Assembly (NCBI GenBank): GCA_032718475.1
Contig: JAUCBJ010007597.1
Location: 1 to 62,500, forward strand
DNA: 62,500 bases
Reading direction: 5' to 3'
DNA from: Nemertoderma westbladi
Lineage: Eukaryota; Xenacoelomorpha; Nemertodermatida; Nemertodermatidae
Part shown: one piece after another, positions 1 through 11,256 of the stretch
How positions within the stretch are numbered: the stretch's first letter is position 1
How the letters are laid out: every line of letters begins with the position of its first letter
The notes under the pieces: model-generated
Told to the model about the DNA's origin: nothing
What the model saw: only the letters and a program-made list of their open reading frames with translations
Databases searched by the model: none
Made by a program: the position numbers and the translations under genes

Positions 1-999
1 TGAAGTGTTATGGGGCGTCCTCCAAGGAGACACACTTGCACCATTCTTGTTCATTATTGTGGTTGACTATGTTCTACGCATGTCCTTAGATCATCATAAT
101 GATGATGGGGTGATGATAACTCCACCTACTGGCTCCAGAAGTCGAGGAAATCCTGCCAAGTACCTAACTGATCTAGACTTTGCTGATGACTTAGGAGTAC
201 TCTCAGAATCATTAGAGGGAGCCCAGCGGCTCCTCAGCTCATTAGAACATGCTGCTTCTAGTGTTGGTCTTTTTATTAACTCCAGAAAGACCAAAATTCT
301 GACAGTTAACTTTGAAAATCCTCAGCAAGTCTCTGATCGGATGAGCATAAGCTCAAAGGATGGTATGCTTGAGCATGTGGACGACTTCTGTTACCTGGGA
401 TCATGGATCCGGAAGTCAGGTGAGGACCTTCGAATGCGTAAGGGAAAGGCATGGGCAGCCTTGAATAGGCTTTCCAGGATTTGGAAGTCACCTAGAATTA
501 ATCGGAAACTTAAGGTCCGATTATTTAGAGCAGCAGTAGTTCCAGTACTCCTCTACGGGAGTCCATGCTGGGCTCTAACTGCTGAGGACACCAAATCTCT
601 GGATGGCACATTCACAAGAATGCTACGCCGGGTACATTGTGTCAAGTACAATGCACACATCTCCAACCAGACACTATATAACATTGGAGGTGTCTCATTG
701 GTTCCCCCAAGCTTGACACTAGAACAAAATCGCCTCCGCTTTGCAGGACATTGCTTTCGCCGTGAGGACCAGCCAGTGCATAATCTTGTACTTTGGCAGC
801 CTCATGGAGTGAATAAGCATGGTGGACAGCCCATGACTTTCTTGAGACGCATCTTAAAGGACACTGGCCTTAAAGATGCGGATGATCTAGCAAATGTCAT
901 GGGTGATAGGGAGTTGTGGCGGTGCAATTTTGTTGACAAGCCGGCACAGCATTCTTAAAATGCAGCTGCAATGCAGCATGCCGATCCTAGTAGTAGTAG
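1..999 (+). mobile_element. RTE-like LINE, 3' part (copy A)
   Basis: The element runs in from outside the window. It carries the end of the reverse transcriptase, including the catalytic FADD motif, then a C-terminal region, a stop at 956-958, a short 3' UTR and a (TAG)n tail at about 989-999. It is nearly identical in protein to the complete copy at 12,224-15,979, with only a few substitutions, so it is young. Its first ~606 bases are repeated in inverted orientation at 1,000-1,610. Short non-poly(A) microsatellite tails are typical of RTE-clade LINEs. The clade call comes from motif style and length, not from a phylogeny. Confidence 0.85.
5..958 (+). CDS. LINE reverse transcriptase, C-terminal fragment
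   Basis: An open frame of about 317 codons encodes the second half of a non-LTR retrotransposon polymerase. It begins mid-domain at the GVLQGDTLAPFLF motif, has the FADD active-site box near residue 60, then the LGSW and PVLLYGSPCW motifs typical of the region after the palm. The real start lies upstream of the window, so the first in-frame codon here is not a true initiator. The frame ends in the element's normal stop and is intact as far as it can be seen. Confidence 0.8.
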   Translation: MLWGVLQGDTLAPFLFIIVVDYVLRMSLDHHNDDGVMITPPTGSRSRGNPAKYLTDLDFADDLGVLSESLEGAQRLLSSLEHAASSVGLFINSRKTKILTVNFENPQQVSDRMSISSKDGMLEHVDDFCYLGSWIRKSGEDLRMRKGKAWAALNRLSRIWKSPRINRKLKVRLFRAAVVPVLLYGSPCWALTAEDTKSLDGTFTRMLRRVHCVKYNAHISNQTLYNIGGVSLVPPSLTLEQNRLRFAGHCFRREDQPVHNLVLWQPHGVNKHGGQPMTFLRRILKDTGLKDADDLANVMGDRELWRCNFVDKPAQHS

Positions 1000-3965
1000 C
1001 CATCCAGAGATTTGGTGTCCTCAGCAGTTAGAGCCCAGCATGGACTCCCGTAGAGGAGTACTGGAACTACTGCTGCTCTAAATAATCGGACCTTAAGTTT
1101 CCGATTAATTCTAGGTGACTTCCAAATCCTGGAAAGCCTATTCAAGGCTGCCCATGCCTTTCCCTTACGTATTCGAAGGTCCTCACCTGACTTACGGATC
1201 CATGATCCCAGGTAACAGAAGTCGTCCACATGCTCAAGCATACCATCCTTTGAGCTTATGCTCATCCGATCAGAGACTTGCTGAGGACTTTCAAAGTTAA
1301 CTGTCAGAATTTTGGTCTTTCTGGAGTTAATAAAAAGACCAACACTAGAAGCAGCATGTTCTAATGAGCTGAGGAGCCGCTGGGCTCCCTCTAATGATTC
1401 TGAGAGTACTCCTAAGTCATCAGCAAAGTCTAGATCAGTTAGGTACTTGGCAGGATTTCCTCGACTTCTGGAGCCAGTAGGTGGAGTTATCATCACCCCA
1501 TCATCATTATGATGATCTAAGGACATGCGTAGAACATAGTCAACCACAATAATGAACAAGAATGGTGCAAGTGTGTCTCCTTGGAGGACGCCCCATAACA
1601 CTTCAAATGGTTCTGTGTCACCGTCAACAGTAGACACAAATGTTGTCGAACCATCGTATACTGATCTGATTGCTGCAATAATTTCATCAGGAATCCCATA
1701 TAATGAAAGTATGCTGAACATACGTGAGCGAGAGACTGAATCAAAGGCCTTGAAGAAGTCAACAAAGATAACAGCCAGATGCCTGTCTTTCTTTTTTGAT
1801 AACTCTTCAATTATCCTTCTAAGTGCCAAAATGGGCTCCATGGTCCCACGACCTTTACGGAACCCATTCTGATTTCCACGTAGCAGTCTCTCAATGGGAT
1901 CCCTGATGCGATTTAATAGAATTCTATTGTATAGTTTTGCAGCAATCGAGATCAATGAGATTCCCCGAAAAGAACCATAGAGTGTTAGGTTGCCCTTCTT
2001 GGGAACTGGCACCAACTTATTTGTTTTCATTTCTTGTGGGACTCTTGTTGTACGGTACATGTCTACTATGATGGGATAGATGAGCTTTAAACACTCAGGT
2101 ATTTTAAAGACCTCAGGGGGAACACCATCTACTCCACTGGCACGATTGGTCTTAATGCTCTTTGCAGCAGCCTTCACTTCTGCAAAGGAGATATCGCCAA
2201 TGGGAATATCTGGGAGTACAGACTCAGACACTTTTACTTCTATAAAGTTATCAGGCAATACCCTGTCATTATTGAGGAGCTTTTCAAAGTGGGCTTTCCA
2301 ACCATTGAGGCGATCGGCTGGTGATTCAGCCTTAACCTTGGTGGTTGGTTGGCTTTTCCGCCCAGTAAGCAGATTGATCGATTTCCATGCCTGGGATGAT
2401 TGCCTGCTGTCGTCAGCATCATTGATGGCATCAACCTGTTGGTTTATTAGCTCCTGTAGATTAACAGAGTACTGCCTGTTCAGGGACCTAGATGCAGCTT
2501 TAACTGCATTCTTGGCCGCTGTAGTCTGTTTGAGTCGGGACTCTTTCTGCGCCTTATGAAGGTCATTTCGGCACTTCTGAATTTTGTTGTCAGTCCAGGG
2601 GGCCCTTTTCCTGTTTCGAGGGTATACAGGAACTGTTTCTGCAGCTGCTAACTTAACTGCTTCTGTAAAGGCAGTATAGCCCTCACAATGATCTGCCGCC
2701 TCAGAGGCAAGAGCCTCATACCTGTTGCTCAGCTGTAGTGTGAAGCTGGATCTCACACTTGGCTGTTGCAACAGAGAGGACCAGTCATGCCGTGGCAAGG
2801 CAGATTTCGTTGTTCTGCTAGCACGCAGACTAAGTCTTACCTTGGCCACAATAAGGCGGTGATCACTGGAGAAGGGTCGAAGTGTAAATGCATTACAGTC
2901 TTGTATAGAGCTCCTGTATTTCCTACGAAACAGAATATGGTCTATCTGGGACTTGTGACCACTGGGTCCACTATGAGTCCATAGCTTTCCAGTTCGCTTC
3001 TTGAACTGGGTTCCAGCCGAAAACAATCCATTTCCAGAGATAAAATCCTGAAGATGGACAGAATTTCGGTTAACACTATTGCTATAGACCCAGGGCGATG
3101 TAGGTGATTGATGCAGACTTGCATTAAAGTCTCCCAGGAATGTTAAGAATGCATGCTGATCCACTCCATCAGTTGCTGCTTGTAGATTGTGGTAGAAATT
3201 TTCCACCTCCTCTACAGGGGCAACACTAGTTGGAGAGTAGCACACAATCAGAACCACCTTAGGAAACTTCTTAGCCAGTCTTCCAGAACATGAGAAGTGG
3301 CAACGGATGATGCGGTTAGAGATTTGGTCTATTTTGTCCAATGCTGCATGTGCAGTTGGATTCATCAATAGACCAATTCCACCATTGCCACTATCATCTG
3401 CTGACGCGAGGGCGAGTCGCCAACCGCCCCCCATGTCCTTAATCAGAACCTCATCAGTCTGTCCAGTCTGCATTCGGTGCTCTTGAACACCCACTGCGCT
3501 AAGAGAAAGCTTATCTGCCAAGGCAGTCAGCTCACCTTGTCGCATTGGGGACCCGAGTGTTAGGGTGTTTACTGAGGCTAGTCTAGTGACTTGCCTCAGA
3601 TTCACCAATGGCTTTGTTGGTCGGGGTGGAACATGAGAGTAGCCTCCAACTCCAGAATCCCTCTCCCCATCACAATCTGGCCTCCCTGGTGACCCAGGGT
3701 TTGGGCCAGAAAGGTCATCAGGAAAGGGACTCAAAGAATTGTTGGCTGCTCTCTCTCCAGTAGGGGGTGAGACAGGCAGCTGGTCAGGAGTTAACTGACG
3801 CCTGTGAGGCCGATTGTGTCCGGTAATTCCACTGGCCTCTAGTGGCCGGACCTCCGCATTGCTAATGTAATCCATAGTGGGGGTTGGGGGGTGCTTTTTT
3901 GCCGAGTCAGCTCTCGGGGCAAATACCACACCCTGGTTTGCCATTCCACAGGGTGGGTGTCGCAA
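987..3965 (-). CDS. LINE endonuclease-reverse transcriptase, 3'-truncated
   Basis: An open frame of 992 codons has the same order as the complete copy at 12,266-15,583. A proline-rich N-terminal ~120 residues comes first, then an APE-type endonuclease with QEHR, GDFNA and SDHR motifs, then a reverse transcriptase with FVDFFKAFD and FADD motifs. The last three codons (YYY) and the stop come from the inverted (TAG)n tail of the neighbouring copy, so the C-terminus is artificial. It lacks about 118 terminal residues and is probably inactive despite intact catalytic motifs. Confidence 0.8.
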   Translation of the reverse strand: MRHPPCGMANQGVVFAPRADSAKKHPPTPTMDYISNAEVRPLEASGITGHNRPHRRQLTPDQLPVSPPTGERAANNSLSPFPDDLSGPNPGSPGRPDCDGERDSGVGGYSHVPPRPTKPLVNLRQVTRLASVNTLTLGSPMRQGELTALADKLSLSAVGVQEHRMQTGQTDEVLIKDMGGGWRLALASADDSGNGGIGLLMNPTAHAALDKIDQISNRIIRCHFSCSGRLAKKFPKVVLIVCYSPTSVAPVEEVENFYHNLQAATDGVDQHAFLTFLGDFNASLHQSPTSPWVYSNSVNRNSVHLQDFISGNGLFSAGTQFKKRTGKLWTHSGPSGHKSQIDHILFRRKYRSSIQDCNAFTLRPFSSDHRLIVAKVRLSLRASRTTKSALPRHDWSSLLQQPSVRSSFTLQLSNRYEALASEAADHCEGYTAFTEAVKLAAAETVPVYPRNRKRAPWTDNKIQKCRNDLHKAQKESRLKQTTAAKNAVKAASRSLNRQYSVNLQELINQQVDAINDADDSRQSSQAWKSINLLTGRKSQPTTKVKAESPADRLNGWKAHFEKLLNNDRVLPDNFIEVKVSESVLPDIPIGDISFAEVKAAAKSIKTNRASGVDGVPPEVFKIPECLKLIYPIIVDMYRTTRVPQEMKTNKLVPVPKKGNLTLYGSFRGISLISIAAKLYNRILLNRIRDPIERLLRGNQNGFRKGRGTMEPILALRRIIEELSKKKDRHLAVIFVDFFKAFDSVSRSRMFSILSLYGIPDEIIAAIRSVYDGSTTFVSTVDGDTEPFEVLWGVLQGDTLAPFLFIIVVDYVLRMSLDHHNDDGVMITPPTGSRSRGNPAKYLTDLDFADDLGVLSESLEGAQRLLSSLEHAASSVGLFINSRKTKILTVNFESPQQVSDRMSISSKDGMLEHVDDFCYLGSWIRKSGEDLRIRKGKAWAALNRLSRIWKSPRINRKLKVRLFRAAVVPVLLYGSPCWALTAEDTKSLDGYYY

Positions 3966-4366
3966 TGGAGTCAGATATGAGGCCCATCACCCATATCTAC
4001 TCTGGCGTACATGACCCACCATTGGCTGTTGCAGCTCATCTGCTGGGTCATGCCCTGTACCCTTGCTGCCAGGTGCAGGTCGCAGTGAAGTGCCCTCAGA
4101 GTGGACATGAGAACACTCTACTCCTAACCAGCCATTGGTAGATCACCATCTGCCTGGTCAGGCCATATACCCCTGCAGCCAAGTATATGGGTCCTTAATC
4201 CAGGACCAAGGGCGTCCTTATCCCAGAACGAAGGGGGTCCTAGTTACAGGACCAGATTTGCCCTAGTAAGAGGGTCTATGCAGCTACAGGTGGCACCTCC
4301 TTTATGCTGCATGGAGGTGGCAAGTTTTCTTGATCAATGACCTAGAATACCTGACCTGACCTGACA
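1000..4366 (-). mobile_element. RTE-like LINE lacking its 3' end (copy B)
   Basis: This copy has the full 5' UTR, with CCTGA repeats at its outer edge near 4,352-4,366, and an open ORF. It stops abruptly after the TKSLDG motif and abuts the (TAG)n tail of copy A. About 395 bases of 3' sequence present in copies A and C are missing. LINEs are normally truncated at the 5' end, so loss of the 3' end implies a secondary deletion or rearrangement, or insertion through a template switch. Confidence 0.8.
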
Positions 4367-6894
4367 TGACCCAACATGGACCTGCTGCCATGACCATCTC
4401 CTGGCAAGCATTACGCACAGCGATCGCCAAACTACGCTCTACCGATCCATCTTCTTTAAGGAACAAGGAACACAAAGAACACACAGTTAAAACGGACTGC
4501 CAAACATGCGATGGTTGAGGAATATGCACATACGCGATCGCGACGAGATACGGTCCCGACTGAAGAATTAGAGGCCAACCCTCCACGAGTCTCAACCCGC
4601 AACTTCCACCAGTGGATGGACTGTCTCTTCTTCCACAACTTCCGATACCTTGGATCTCCACCATTTGGGCCATTTACAGACCCCAGAAGAAAATCCCCAA
4701 GAGCGAAAAACACCCAGTCGACGAAACTCAAAATTCAAACCCAAGGCCAAGGGTCCAAAGAAGAAACAAAAGAAAAATGCGTGACAACTGATAAATCTTT
4801 CACGTGCATTATTATACTGCAGTAAATCATAGTTGATCTGATATCAAACTTGTGTATAATAGATTTGATATAGTTATATACTGTTTGATATAAAATATTT
4901 AAGAAAATAATGTCATAAATGAAAAGTTAATATTATTGAAGGGGGGAGGGGGGCTATCTCAGCTTCATTCCCCAGATGCCAGAAGGGTACGCTACGCCTC
5001 TGACGGCAGGGCCTAGAAATAAAGGTGACGGTAGAGAGTACTGTTTGGGATGTAATAAAATATAATACTGTAGTTAGTGTACTGTAGACTGTCACCCCAA
5101 CCTGGTACAATGCGAGGCCTTAAATTAGCGACCTATTCAGTCTCTCCTCCAAATATAGACCCATATTACGACTACGGATCCCTGCAAAGTGTAGTGTTTG
5201 GACTCCTTATGTGGCGGATAATAAACTGTACAGACAATAAAGCACTAAAAGTTTGGGAAATTTTGCAATCGCAAGCATATGACGAATGTATTGTAAATAA
5301 TAGTTATGATCAAGAGAGCTGGAGAAATAATAAACTAATCAAACCAACATTCCATTTCTTTGATATGTTATGCGGATTGAAGCTCTCATTCTAATATTTG
5401 TTAGATCTCACCGTGAAAGAAATGTTCTACTCTATTTCGAATGTCTACAGACCTTAGTTTAGTACATCTATTTTTCGCCTTGGATCATTACAATTACAGT
5501 TGGTGGATATGTGTTCATATTCGGGACATGAAGTCCCTACCGCACGCACACACAACACTCTCAACAATTTCTTGATGGGGATTGGGTTGTACCAAAAACA
5601 TTGTGCCGATTTTCAGCACTTCCAGTGGACCAAGTACATGAACAGGAGAACAACCTATTAAAGGGCGATGGAAGAATACTTGGGCTAACAGAAAACCCAT
5701 AGTTATTGCAGCATTGGCTTCTTGTAGCACCTGATTAGTGCAATTTTGTAAGAACGAATGATTTTATTATACTAATAATTAGTAAGAAATTAAATGGTAT
5801 ATAAGACAGAATGAGTTTCAAACTTTTTATTTCAACATACATATATATATTTAATTCACCAAAAAAGTATTTAAATTATGTACAATAAAATATTCGGGAT
5901 ATTATTAAAACAGGAGTTAGCACTTTAATAATTTAATATTTAAAAATAAAACTAATAGTAAAAGTAATAAAAATATGTTTGTTTTCCATTCAACCCCGAG
6001 CCCAATAGCTAAGGGATTTTTTATTCTCGGGACAATCGAGCAGATGGCATATTGTCTTCATTCGGCGAATGATAAGAAGAGTTCTTACAATATTTATAGT
6101 GGAACCCATGGATGGTAAATCGAGTGTAATACATGTAACCCTTTAACTATTTACAATTATTATAGCTGAGCTGTAAAATAGGCGGAGACATATAAAAAAA
6201 AGTCCGAAGAAACATCATCAAGTTCATCTTATCTGCGAAACAAACCTTTCTAAAACGTTTCAACATAACTAGTATAATAAGCTTATAATAATACGCAGTG
6301 TCATTTATGTTCTCTGGGAATAAACAAAAAACAAAATCAATAACAAAAAAAAACAAATATTATAATCGTTAATTTACATTTTCAAACTCTTTCAATCCAT
6401 CGATATCAATGTCACCCACTCAACTACAGCTTTGGATACCCTTCGAAATGGATTCTACGTAAAATTTTACATATATAGTGAAAAAATTATGCTTTCCTCA
6501 CCTTTGTCGTGATATGGATATTTTTTAACTCCTCAGAAAAATTCCTCAGAAACGGGTTTTAAAAATAACTTTTCTGAATTTTGTAACTTTTCTAAATAAA
6601 AATTATTTAGAGTTTCGGACCCTATACTATATTTATTACTTGATAACGGTAACTTCTTAACTAAATTAGAGGCAACATTAGCTTTTTTTATTTTCCGTTG
6701 GACAAGGTTTCTATATTTGCAGTAATTATTATAATCAGCCGTCTGTTTGCTCATTAGGGTGTTCTAGAGTTCTGGTTGCAATGGAATATAAACGAGTTGC
6801 ACCAGGCGTATCAAACTTACATATTTCGGTGTTGTGAGCAAAATGTTGGTGCCAGAACAGTCTACCCAGGGGGGGAGGCTATAAATTATATCAA
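4367..6894. other. Non-coding stretch with one coding-like fragment
   Basis: This is mostly AT-rich DNA without a recognisable gene. At 4,572-4,784 (+) a 70-codon open stretch ends in a lysine-rich tail (KGPKKKQKKNA) and has less AT than its surroundings. It has no start codon or clear acceptor and could be an exon end or a mobile-element remnant. The (-) frame at 5,515-5,730 matches nothing I recognise. From about 5,760 to 6,890 I see only AT-rich DNA. Confidence 0.4.
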
Positions 6895-7435
6895 TTGATT
6901 TGTCACCTTGTTTTTTTTAGTGGTTCTTTAGCGGCACTTTATAGCGTAGATTTAGCGGCATTTGTAGCTGCCCAGGATAAAAAAAATCCACTTTGTCCAA
7001 TCACATGGCGTTCCTTGTGCATACTCTGGCTCCATGCGGGAAGTAGTAGTGTTGTGGTAAATGCCGTAATGGACACAGGAAGTACGGGCACCTTCATAGA
7101 CGCAGAGTTAGCAGAATCCTTGTTCGCCAGGGAACAGGGCCACGACATGAAATTAACATTATCTGGGATAATGAAACGTTGGCAGTCTACCATTGAGACA
7201 AAGTACTATAAGGCATCCCTGTCCACCCCCCAAGATACCAGTGGCCGGGACAGGGTCTCTAACATCAAGATGGTCATCATCCGGAATTTCGCTAAAAGTC
7301 AGGCTGGCCTACAACTGGGATGATGATGCCCTTGTACGCAATCTTAACATTCCCCGTTTCACCCCAGACTACCCAGGCGTACAGATGTTGATAGGCCAAA
7401 ATGTAGCTGAGGCCTTAGAAGTGCTGGAGAAATGA
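6895..7435 (+). pseudogene. Decayed retropepsin of an LTR retrotransposon
   Basis: Two overlapping frames together resemble an aspartic protease of BEL/Pao or related LTR elements. The first frame (6,895-7,323) has a V-M-D-T-G-S-T-G-T-F-I-D active-site box around 7,060-7,100. The second (7,193-7,435) has a late GVQMLIGQN motif like the end of peptidase A17 domains. At least one frameshift lies between them. No gag, RT or LTR is visible next to it. It is an old fragment, unrelated in sequence to the intact element at 21,971. Confidence 0.5.
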
Positions 7436-8820
7436 CCCAGACATCCAGAACCAATGTCAGCCTACGCCTGTAGGACCCGAGTGGGATGGTTCTGTACAGG
7501 GCCTTCCCGGAAGACGCTGTTAGAACGGAAGGGACCGACAAATACAGACACCGACACTTGCAACTTATTGACCCACCTTTGCAATGAAACCATGTTTCAT
7601 GATAAATCGCTTTATACACTGTGCATGAAACTTGATCTTAGTTCTAGAACAATTATGAATAAAATGACATAAACAATAGGACTGTGGGATGTTTCATGAT
7701 AAACTGTTTTATACACAGTGCATGAAACTTGATCTCAGTTCTAGAACATTCTAGAATATTATTAAGAAAAGTGGGAGGTTCATGATAAGTCGTTATACAC
7801 ACGACGCATGAAACCTGAACCCAACTTTGACAACATGTTGCGATAAGTCATTATTAAACATGACGCAAAGCCAACCAAAATCCTTAATAATTGTATGATG
7901 ACGGTGATAATACAATTGAATGCGAAATCCATATCCTTTATTTCGGTTAAACCAAACTCTGGGTAAATTCTGGAGACGGCCCGCCACTTCTTGTATAACC
8001 CGAGTACAAAGGGAGTAACAAATAAAATTATAATAAACTACACTAGTCATGATAAGTCATTATTAAACATGGCACATGACAATAACAAACCTTGGTCTTG
8101 CTGCATTATGACGGCGCAATAACACTTGAATGCAGAGTCTTAATTATTACTCCCGCTTCTTGTCAATCGCCAGAGTACATTAAGAGATGTCAATTATTAG
8201 TTGGCTTGAAACTTCAAGAACCAACATAGCTTGATATTGATTAATACAATATCACATCCATATAAATCCGTTCAAGTCACTGCAATAATAAGCATTACGG
8301 GAACGGTCGCGGTCCACTTAGTGCCTCTCTCCCAAGGGATGAGTAAACCTAGTTTAAGTCACTGGATCGCGTAAATCTATATATATATATTATTCATTAT
8401 TAGTTTAATACCACCAACCCTTTAATTGCGACATTAATACGACAATAGTATAAACACCGATACTATACAGACAAACACCACAACCAAGTAAATAAATTAA
8501 ATAATATAACCAACAAACACGTAATAATATCACAGTAGACCCAGATCTGTGTGAATGAGCAATACCCTATTCTACCGCTATATTTACTGAATGTTGATCC
8601 TTGATAAATTAATAGCAAATTTAAAATATTGGGACGCTGGTGTATCGCTTGCGCAACCCTTTTATTAAATTTCTAGAGTTTTATTGTATATTTTTCCTAA
8701 AATTAATACATTTAAATTTATTTAATAAGTATCCATGGAAATTTAAAATATTAACATTCGGGAAATAGTAGAATTTGTAACGGACATTTGTGCGCATTAT
8801 GTTATTAAATGTGTTAGTTT
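7436..8820. other. AT-rich non-coding DNA with hairpin repeats
   Basis: No gene is seen. The first part holds degenerate copies of a short stem-loop motif (separate entry). From about 8,100 to 8,820 the DNA is AT-rich with no recognised feature. Confidence 0.5.
7580..8092. repeat. Cluster of degenerate TTTCATG...CATGAAA stem-loops
   Basis: Four or five related motifs occur near 7,586, 7,689, 7,779, 7,836 and 8,045. The best copies contain TTTCATGATAAA, a short middle and GTGCATGAAAC, so each can fold into a hairpin. The first two are followed by AGTTCTAGAAC, a palindrome. Similarity decreases from left to right. They could be a decayed tandem duplication or a small foldback element. Confidence 0.5.
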
Positions 8821-9115
8821 GCCACCATGGGTGATCTTAACAGTAAACCCCTCCACTCTGTTTCCTAAAGGAATGTCTGTTCACCACCACGGGTGATCTT
8901 CCACAGTAAACCCTTCCACTCTGTTTTCTAAAGGAATGCCTGTCATCACCATAGGTGATCTTCCACAGTAAACCCTTAAACTCTGTTTCTTAAAGGAATG
9001 CCTGTTCACCAAGCCTTCCACTCTGTTTCCTAAAGGAATCCCTGTTCACCACCATTTGTGATCTTCCAGAGTAATCCCATCCACTCTGTTTCCTAAAGGA
9101 ATGCCTGTTCATTTA
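8821..9115. repeat. Minisatellite, ~62-bp unit, about 5 copies
   Basis: The unit contains GGTGATCTTCCACAGTAAAC, then CCACTCTGTTTCC, then AAAGGAATGCCTGTTCA. About five imperfect copies follow one another, one of them internally shortened. No open frame or splice signal in it suggests a coding role. Confidence 0.8.
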
Positions 9116-9199
9116 TTATCAGTATCAACTCTCATCAATCAAGCAGTTGAAATCCAAATTGCTCACAAATTATGTAACACAGAATATAAGGATACATCA

Positions 9200-9770
9200 G
9201 CAGGGGCGTATTAAGTCGGGTGTAATGGGTGCAGGTGCACCCGGGCCGCCGCCGCCAAGGGGCCGCCAGGTGCTTTTGTTGCCAAGGTGCCTGCGGCACC
9301 GATATAATTTATAAAATACATTATTTTCCACATTATTTATTACATTATTTTTAACGGAATAATAAGCCACTTGCAAACCATTTTGTTATTAAATCACCTA
9401 TATGGCTTGGAACAATAATGCTATTATCCATCGTTATTTATATCTAGCCCATCACCCATGTCATAAATATTCTTTCCAGAACATATATTTCTTTAACATG
9501 GGGTGAAACAGTCAACTCGTAGTGGCAGAAACAAGTAGACACTTTTCAAAGTTGGGCATATTAAAGTCAGTGCTACGGTCAGTTTTGAGCTAGACGCGCC
9601 TCAACATGCTGGCAGTGATGAGCATGGAGCGAGACATGCTGCGCGAAATGGAGTTCGACGAAATTGTGGGGGAATTTGCTAGTCGGAAGGCTAGGCTAGG
9701 GAAGGCTATAACACTGTCAGACTGTTTCGGTACCAGTAATACCCCCGTCACCCAGCAACCGTACAAATGA
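9200..9770 (+). mobile_element. hAT-like DNA transposon remnant
   Basis: Position 9,201 begins with CAGGGGCGTATTA followed by a GC-rich stretch, the look of a hAT terminal inverted repeat. About 400 bases later a small frame resembles the C-terminus of hAT/ZMYM1-type transposases. The DNA between is too short for the rest of a transposase, so this is an internally deleted copy. I could not find the opposite terminal repeat. Confidence 0.35.
9606..9770 (+). pseudogene. hAT-type transposase C-terminal fragment
   Basis: This 54-codon frame reads LAVMSMERDMLREMEFDEIV and then GEFASRKAR. It matches the usual end of hAT family transposases, where a run of small hydrophobic residues plus ER/SIE is followed by an acidic-hydrophobic stretch and a basic tail. 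An in-frame stop lies just upstream at 9,591. Only the tail survives, so it is non-functional. The match is from family memory, not from a search. Confidence 0.4.
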
Positions 9771-10652
9771 TAGGTTCTTACTTTGGCAGTTAGGCTGTTT
9801 ATATCATGATACCGGTACGGGTATCGGCGTTTGACAACGTGATTGAGGTCTCCGCTATTGGATGGTGGACTGGACGCCTGGAGGCGGAGCGGTTCCAACC
9901 AAGGAATATTAGGGATGATCTCAACTGCATCCTGCCTCCTCATCCACAGCCAACCTTTTTCTTTATATATAATATAATATGTATCTAATTAAATTGAATT
10001 AAACAAATTTTGTAAAATGGTATTTCATTGTGAATTAGGCTAAAAAGCATGCGGCACACTTATGAAAAGCTGGTTGATCTATTCTCAGACACGCCCACGC
10101 TATTTGTATCTAGTTTCTAACCTTATCTCATTAGCACTGAAATATGATATAACCATATATTATAACATATATGTTATGTCAACATAACAATACTAAGCTA
10201 TTGAAAGTAGGCTGATATGTAATATGATATAGTGTCGTATAGCTAATATAATTAGTAACAAGAGGAAAGGCGTTGGGATATATTGAAGAGTCACCTCTCA
10301 CCGTCTGGGTTATCTTATCTTAGTCATAAGGTGACTTATGCCCAATGGGCATTGCCTATCTGGGATTAATTAAGTTGTAATCACACCTTTATTAAAATAC
10401 ATGGTGTTTGATGACAGATGACAGGCACTTGCAGACACTATACAATAATTGTACATTGAAAATTTGTCACAGACGGACGTGAACATTTCATGTAATATTT
10501 TGTCAAAATACAAAAGTTCATAATGTTCGATTTATGGATAAATCTAAAACTTTTAGTATGTTAAAATGTAAAACTGGCTGTCCCAAACCAAATATCTCAG
10601 TTGCCTAAGTGATTCTCGAATTTTAAGAGAGTTTAATCTCATATAATCTCAT
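9771..10652. other. AT-rich intergenic DNA
   Basis: No gene, RNA or clear repeat is seen. The open frames here are short and look random. Confidence 0.5.
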
Positions 10653-11256
10653 CCAATATAATGAAATTATGCTGAACATACGTGAGTGAGAGACTGAATC
10701 AGAAGCCATGAAGAAGTGAACAAAGATAACAGCCAGATGCCTGTCATTATTTTTTGATAACTCTTCAATTATCCTTCTAAGTGCCAAAATGGGCTCCATG
10801 GTCCCACAACCTTTATGTTATGAAACCCATTCTGATTTCCACGGAGCAGTCTCTCAATGGGATCCCTGATGCGATTTAATAGAATTATATTGTATAGCTT
10901 TGCAGCAATCGAAATCAATGAGATTCCCCAAAAAGAACCATAGTGTTAGGTTGCCCTTCTTGGGAACTGGCACCAACTTATTTGTTTTCATTTCTTGTGT
11001 GGGACATTTGTTGTTCTGTACATGTCTACTATGATGGGATAGATGAGCTTTAAATACTCAGTATTTTAAAGACCTTAGGGGGAATACCATCTACTCCACT
11101 GGCACGATTGGTCTTAATGCTCTTTGGAGCAGCCTTCACTTCTGCATAGGAGATATTGCCCATGTGAATAGCTGGGAGTACAGATGCAAACACTTTTACT
11201 TCTATAAAGTTATCGGGCAATACCCTGTCATTATTGATGAGCTTTTCAAAGTGGGC
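10653..11256 (-). pseudogene. Decayed RTE-like LINE fragment
   Basis: This segment matches 1,690-2,295 of copy B in the same orientation with many substitutions and small indels. It covers the central reverse transcriptase region from the pre-RT motif (RASGVDG) through the QNGF box. Frames are broken in several places. It is clearly older than copies A to C and shows the family has been active over a long period. Confidence 0.8.

Noticed and set aside
2080-2559. Plus-strand frames opposite the LINE proteins (also 13,698-14,177 and others)
   Set aside because: They are antisense shadows of the LINE reading frames and recur wherever a copy occurs.
1-4366. Twin-priming inversion of a single LINE insertion
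   Set aside because: In twin priming the two segments do not overlap and the tail lies at the outer edge. Here they overlap by ~600 bases, differ by several substitutions and the tail is in the middle.
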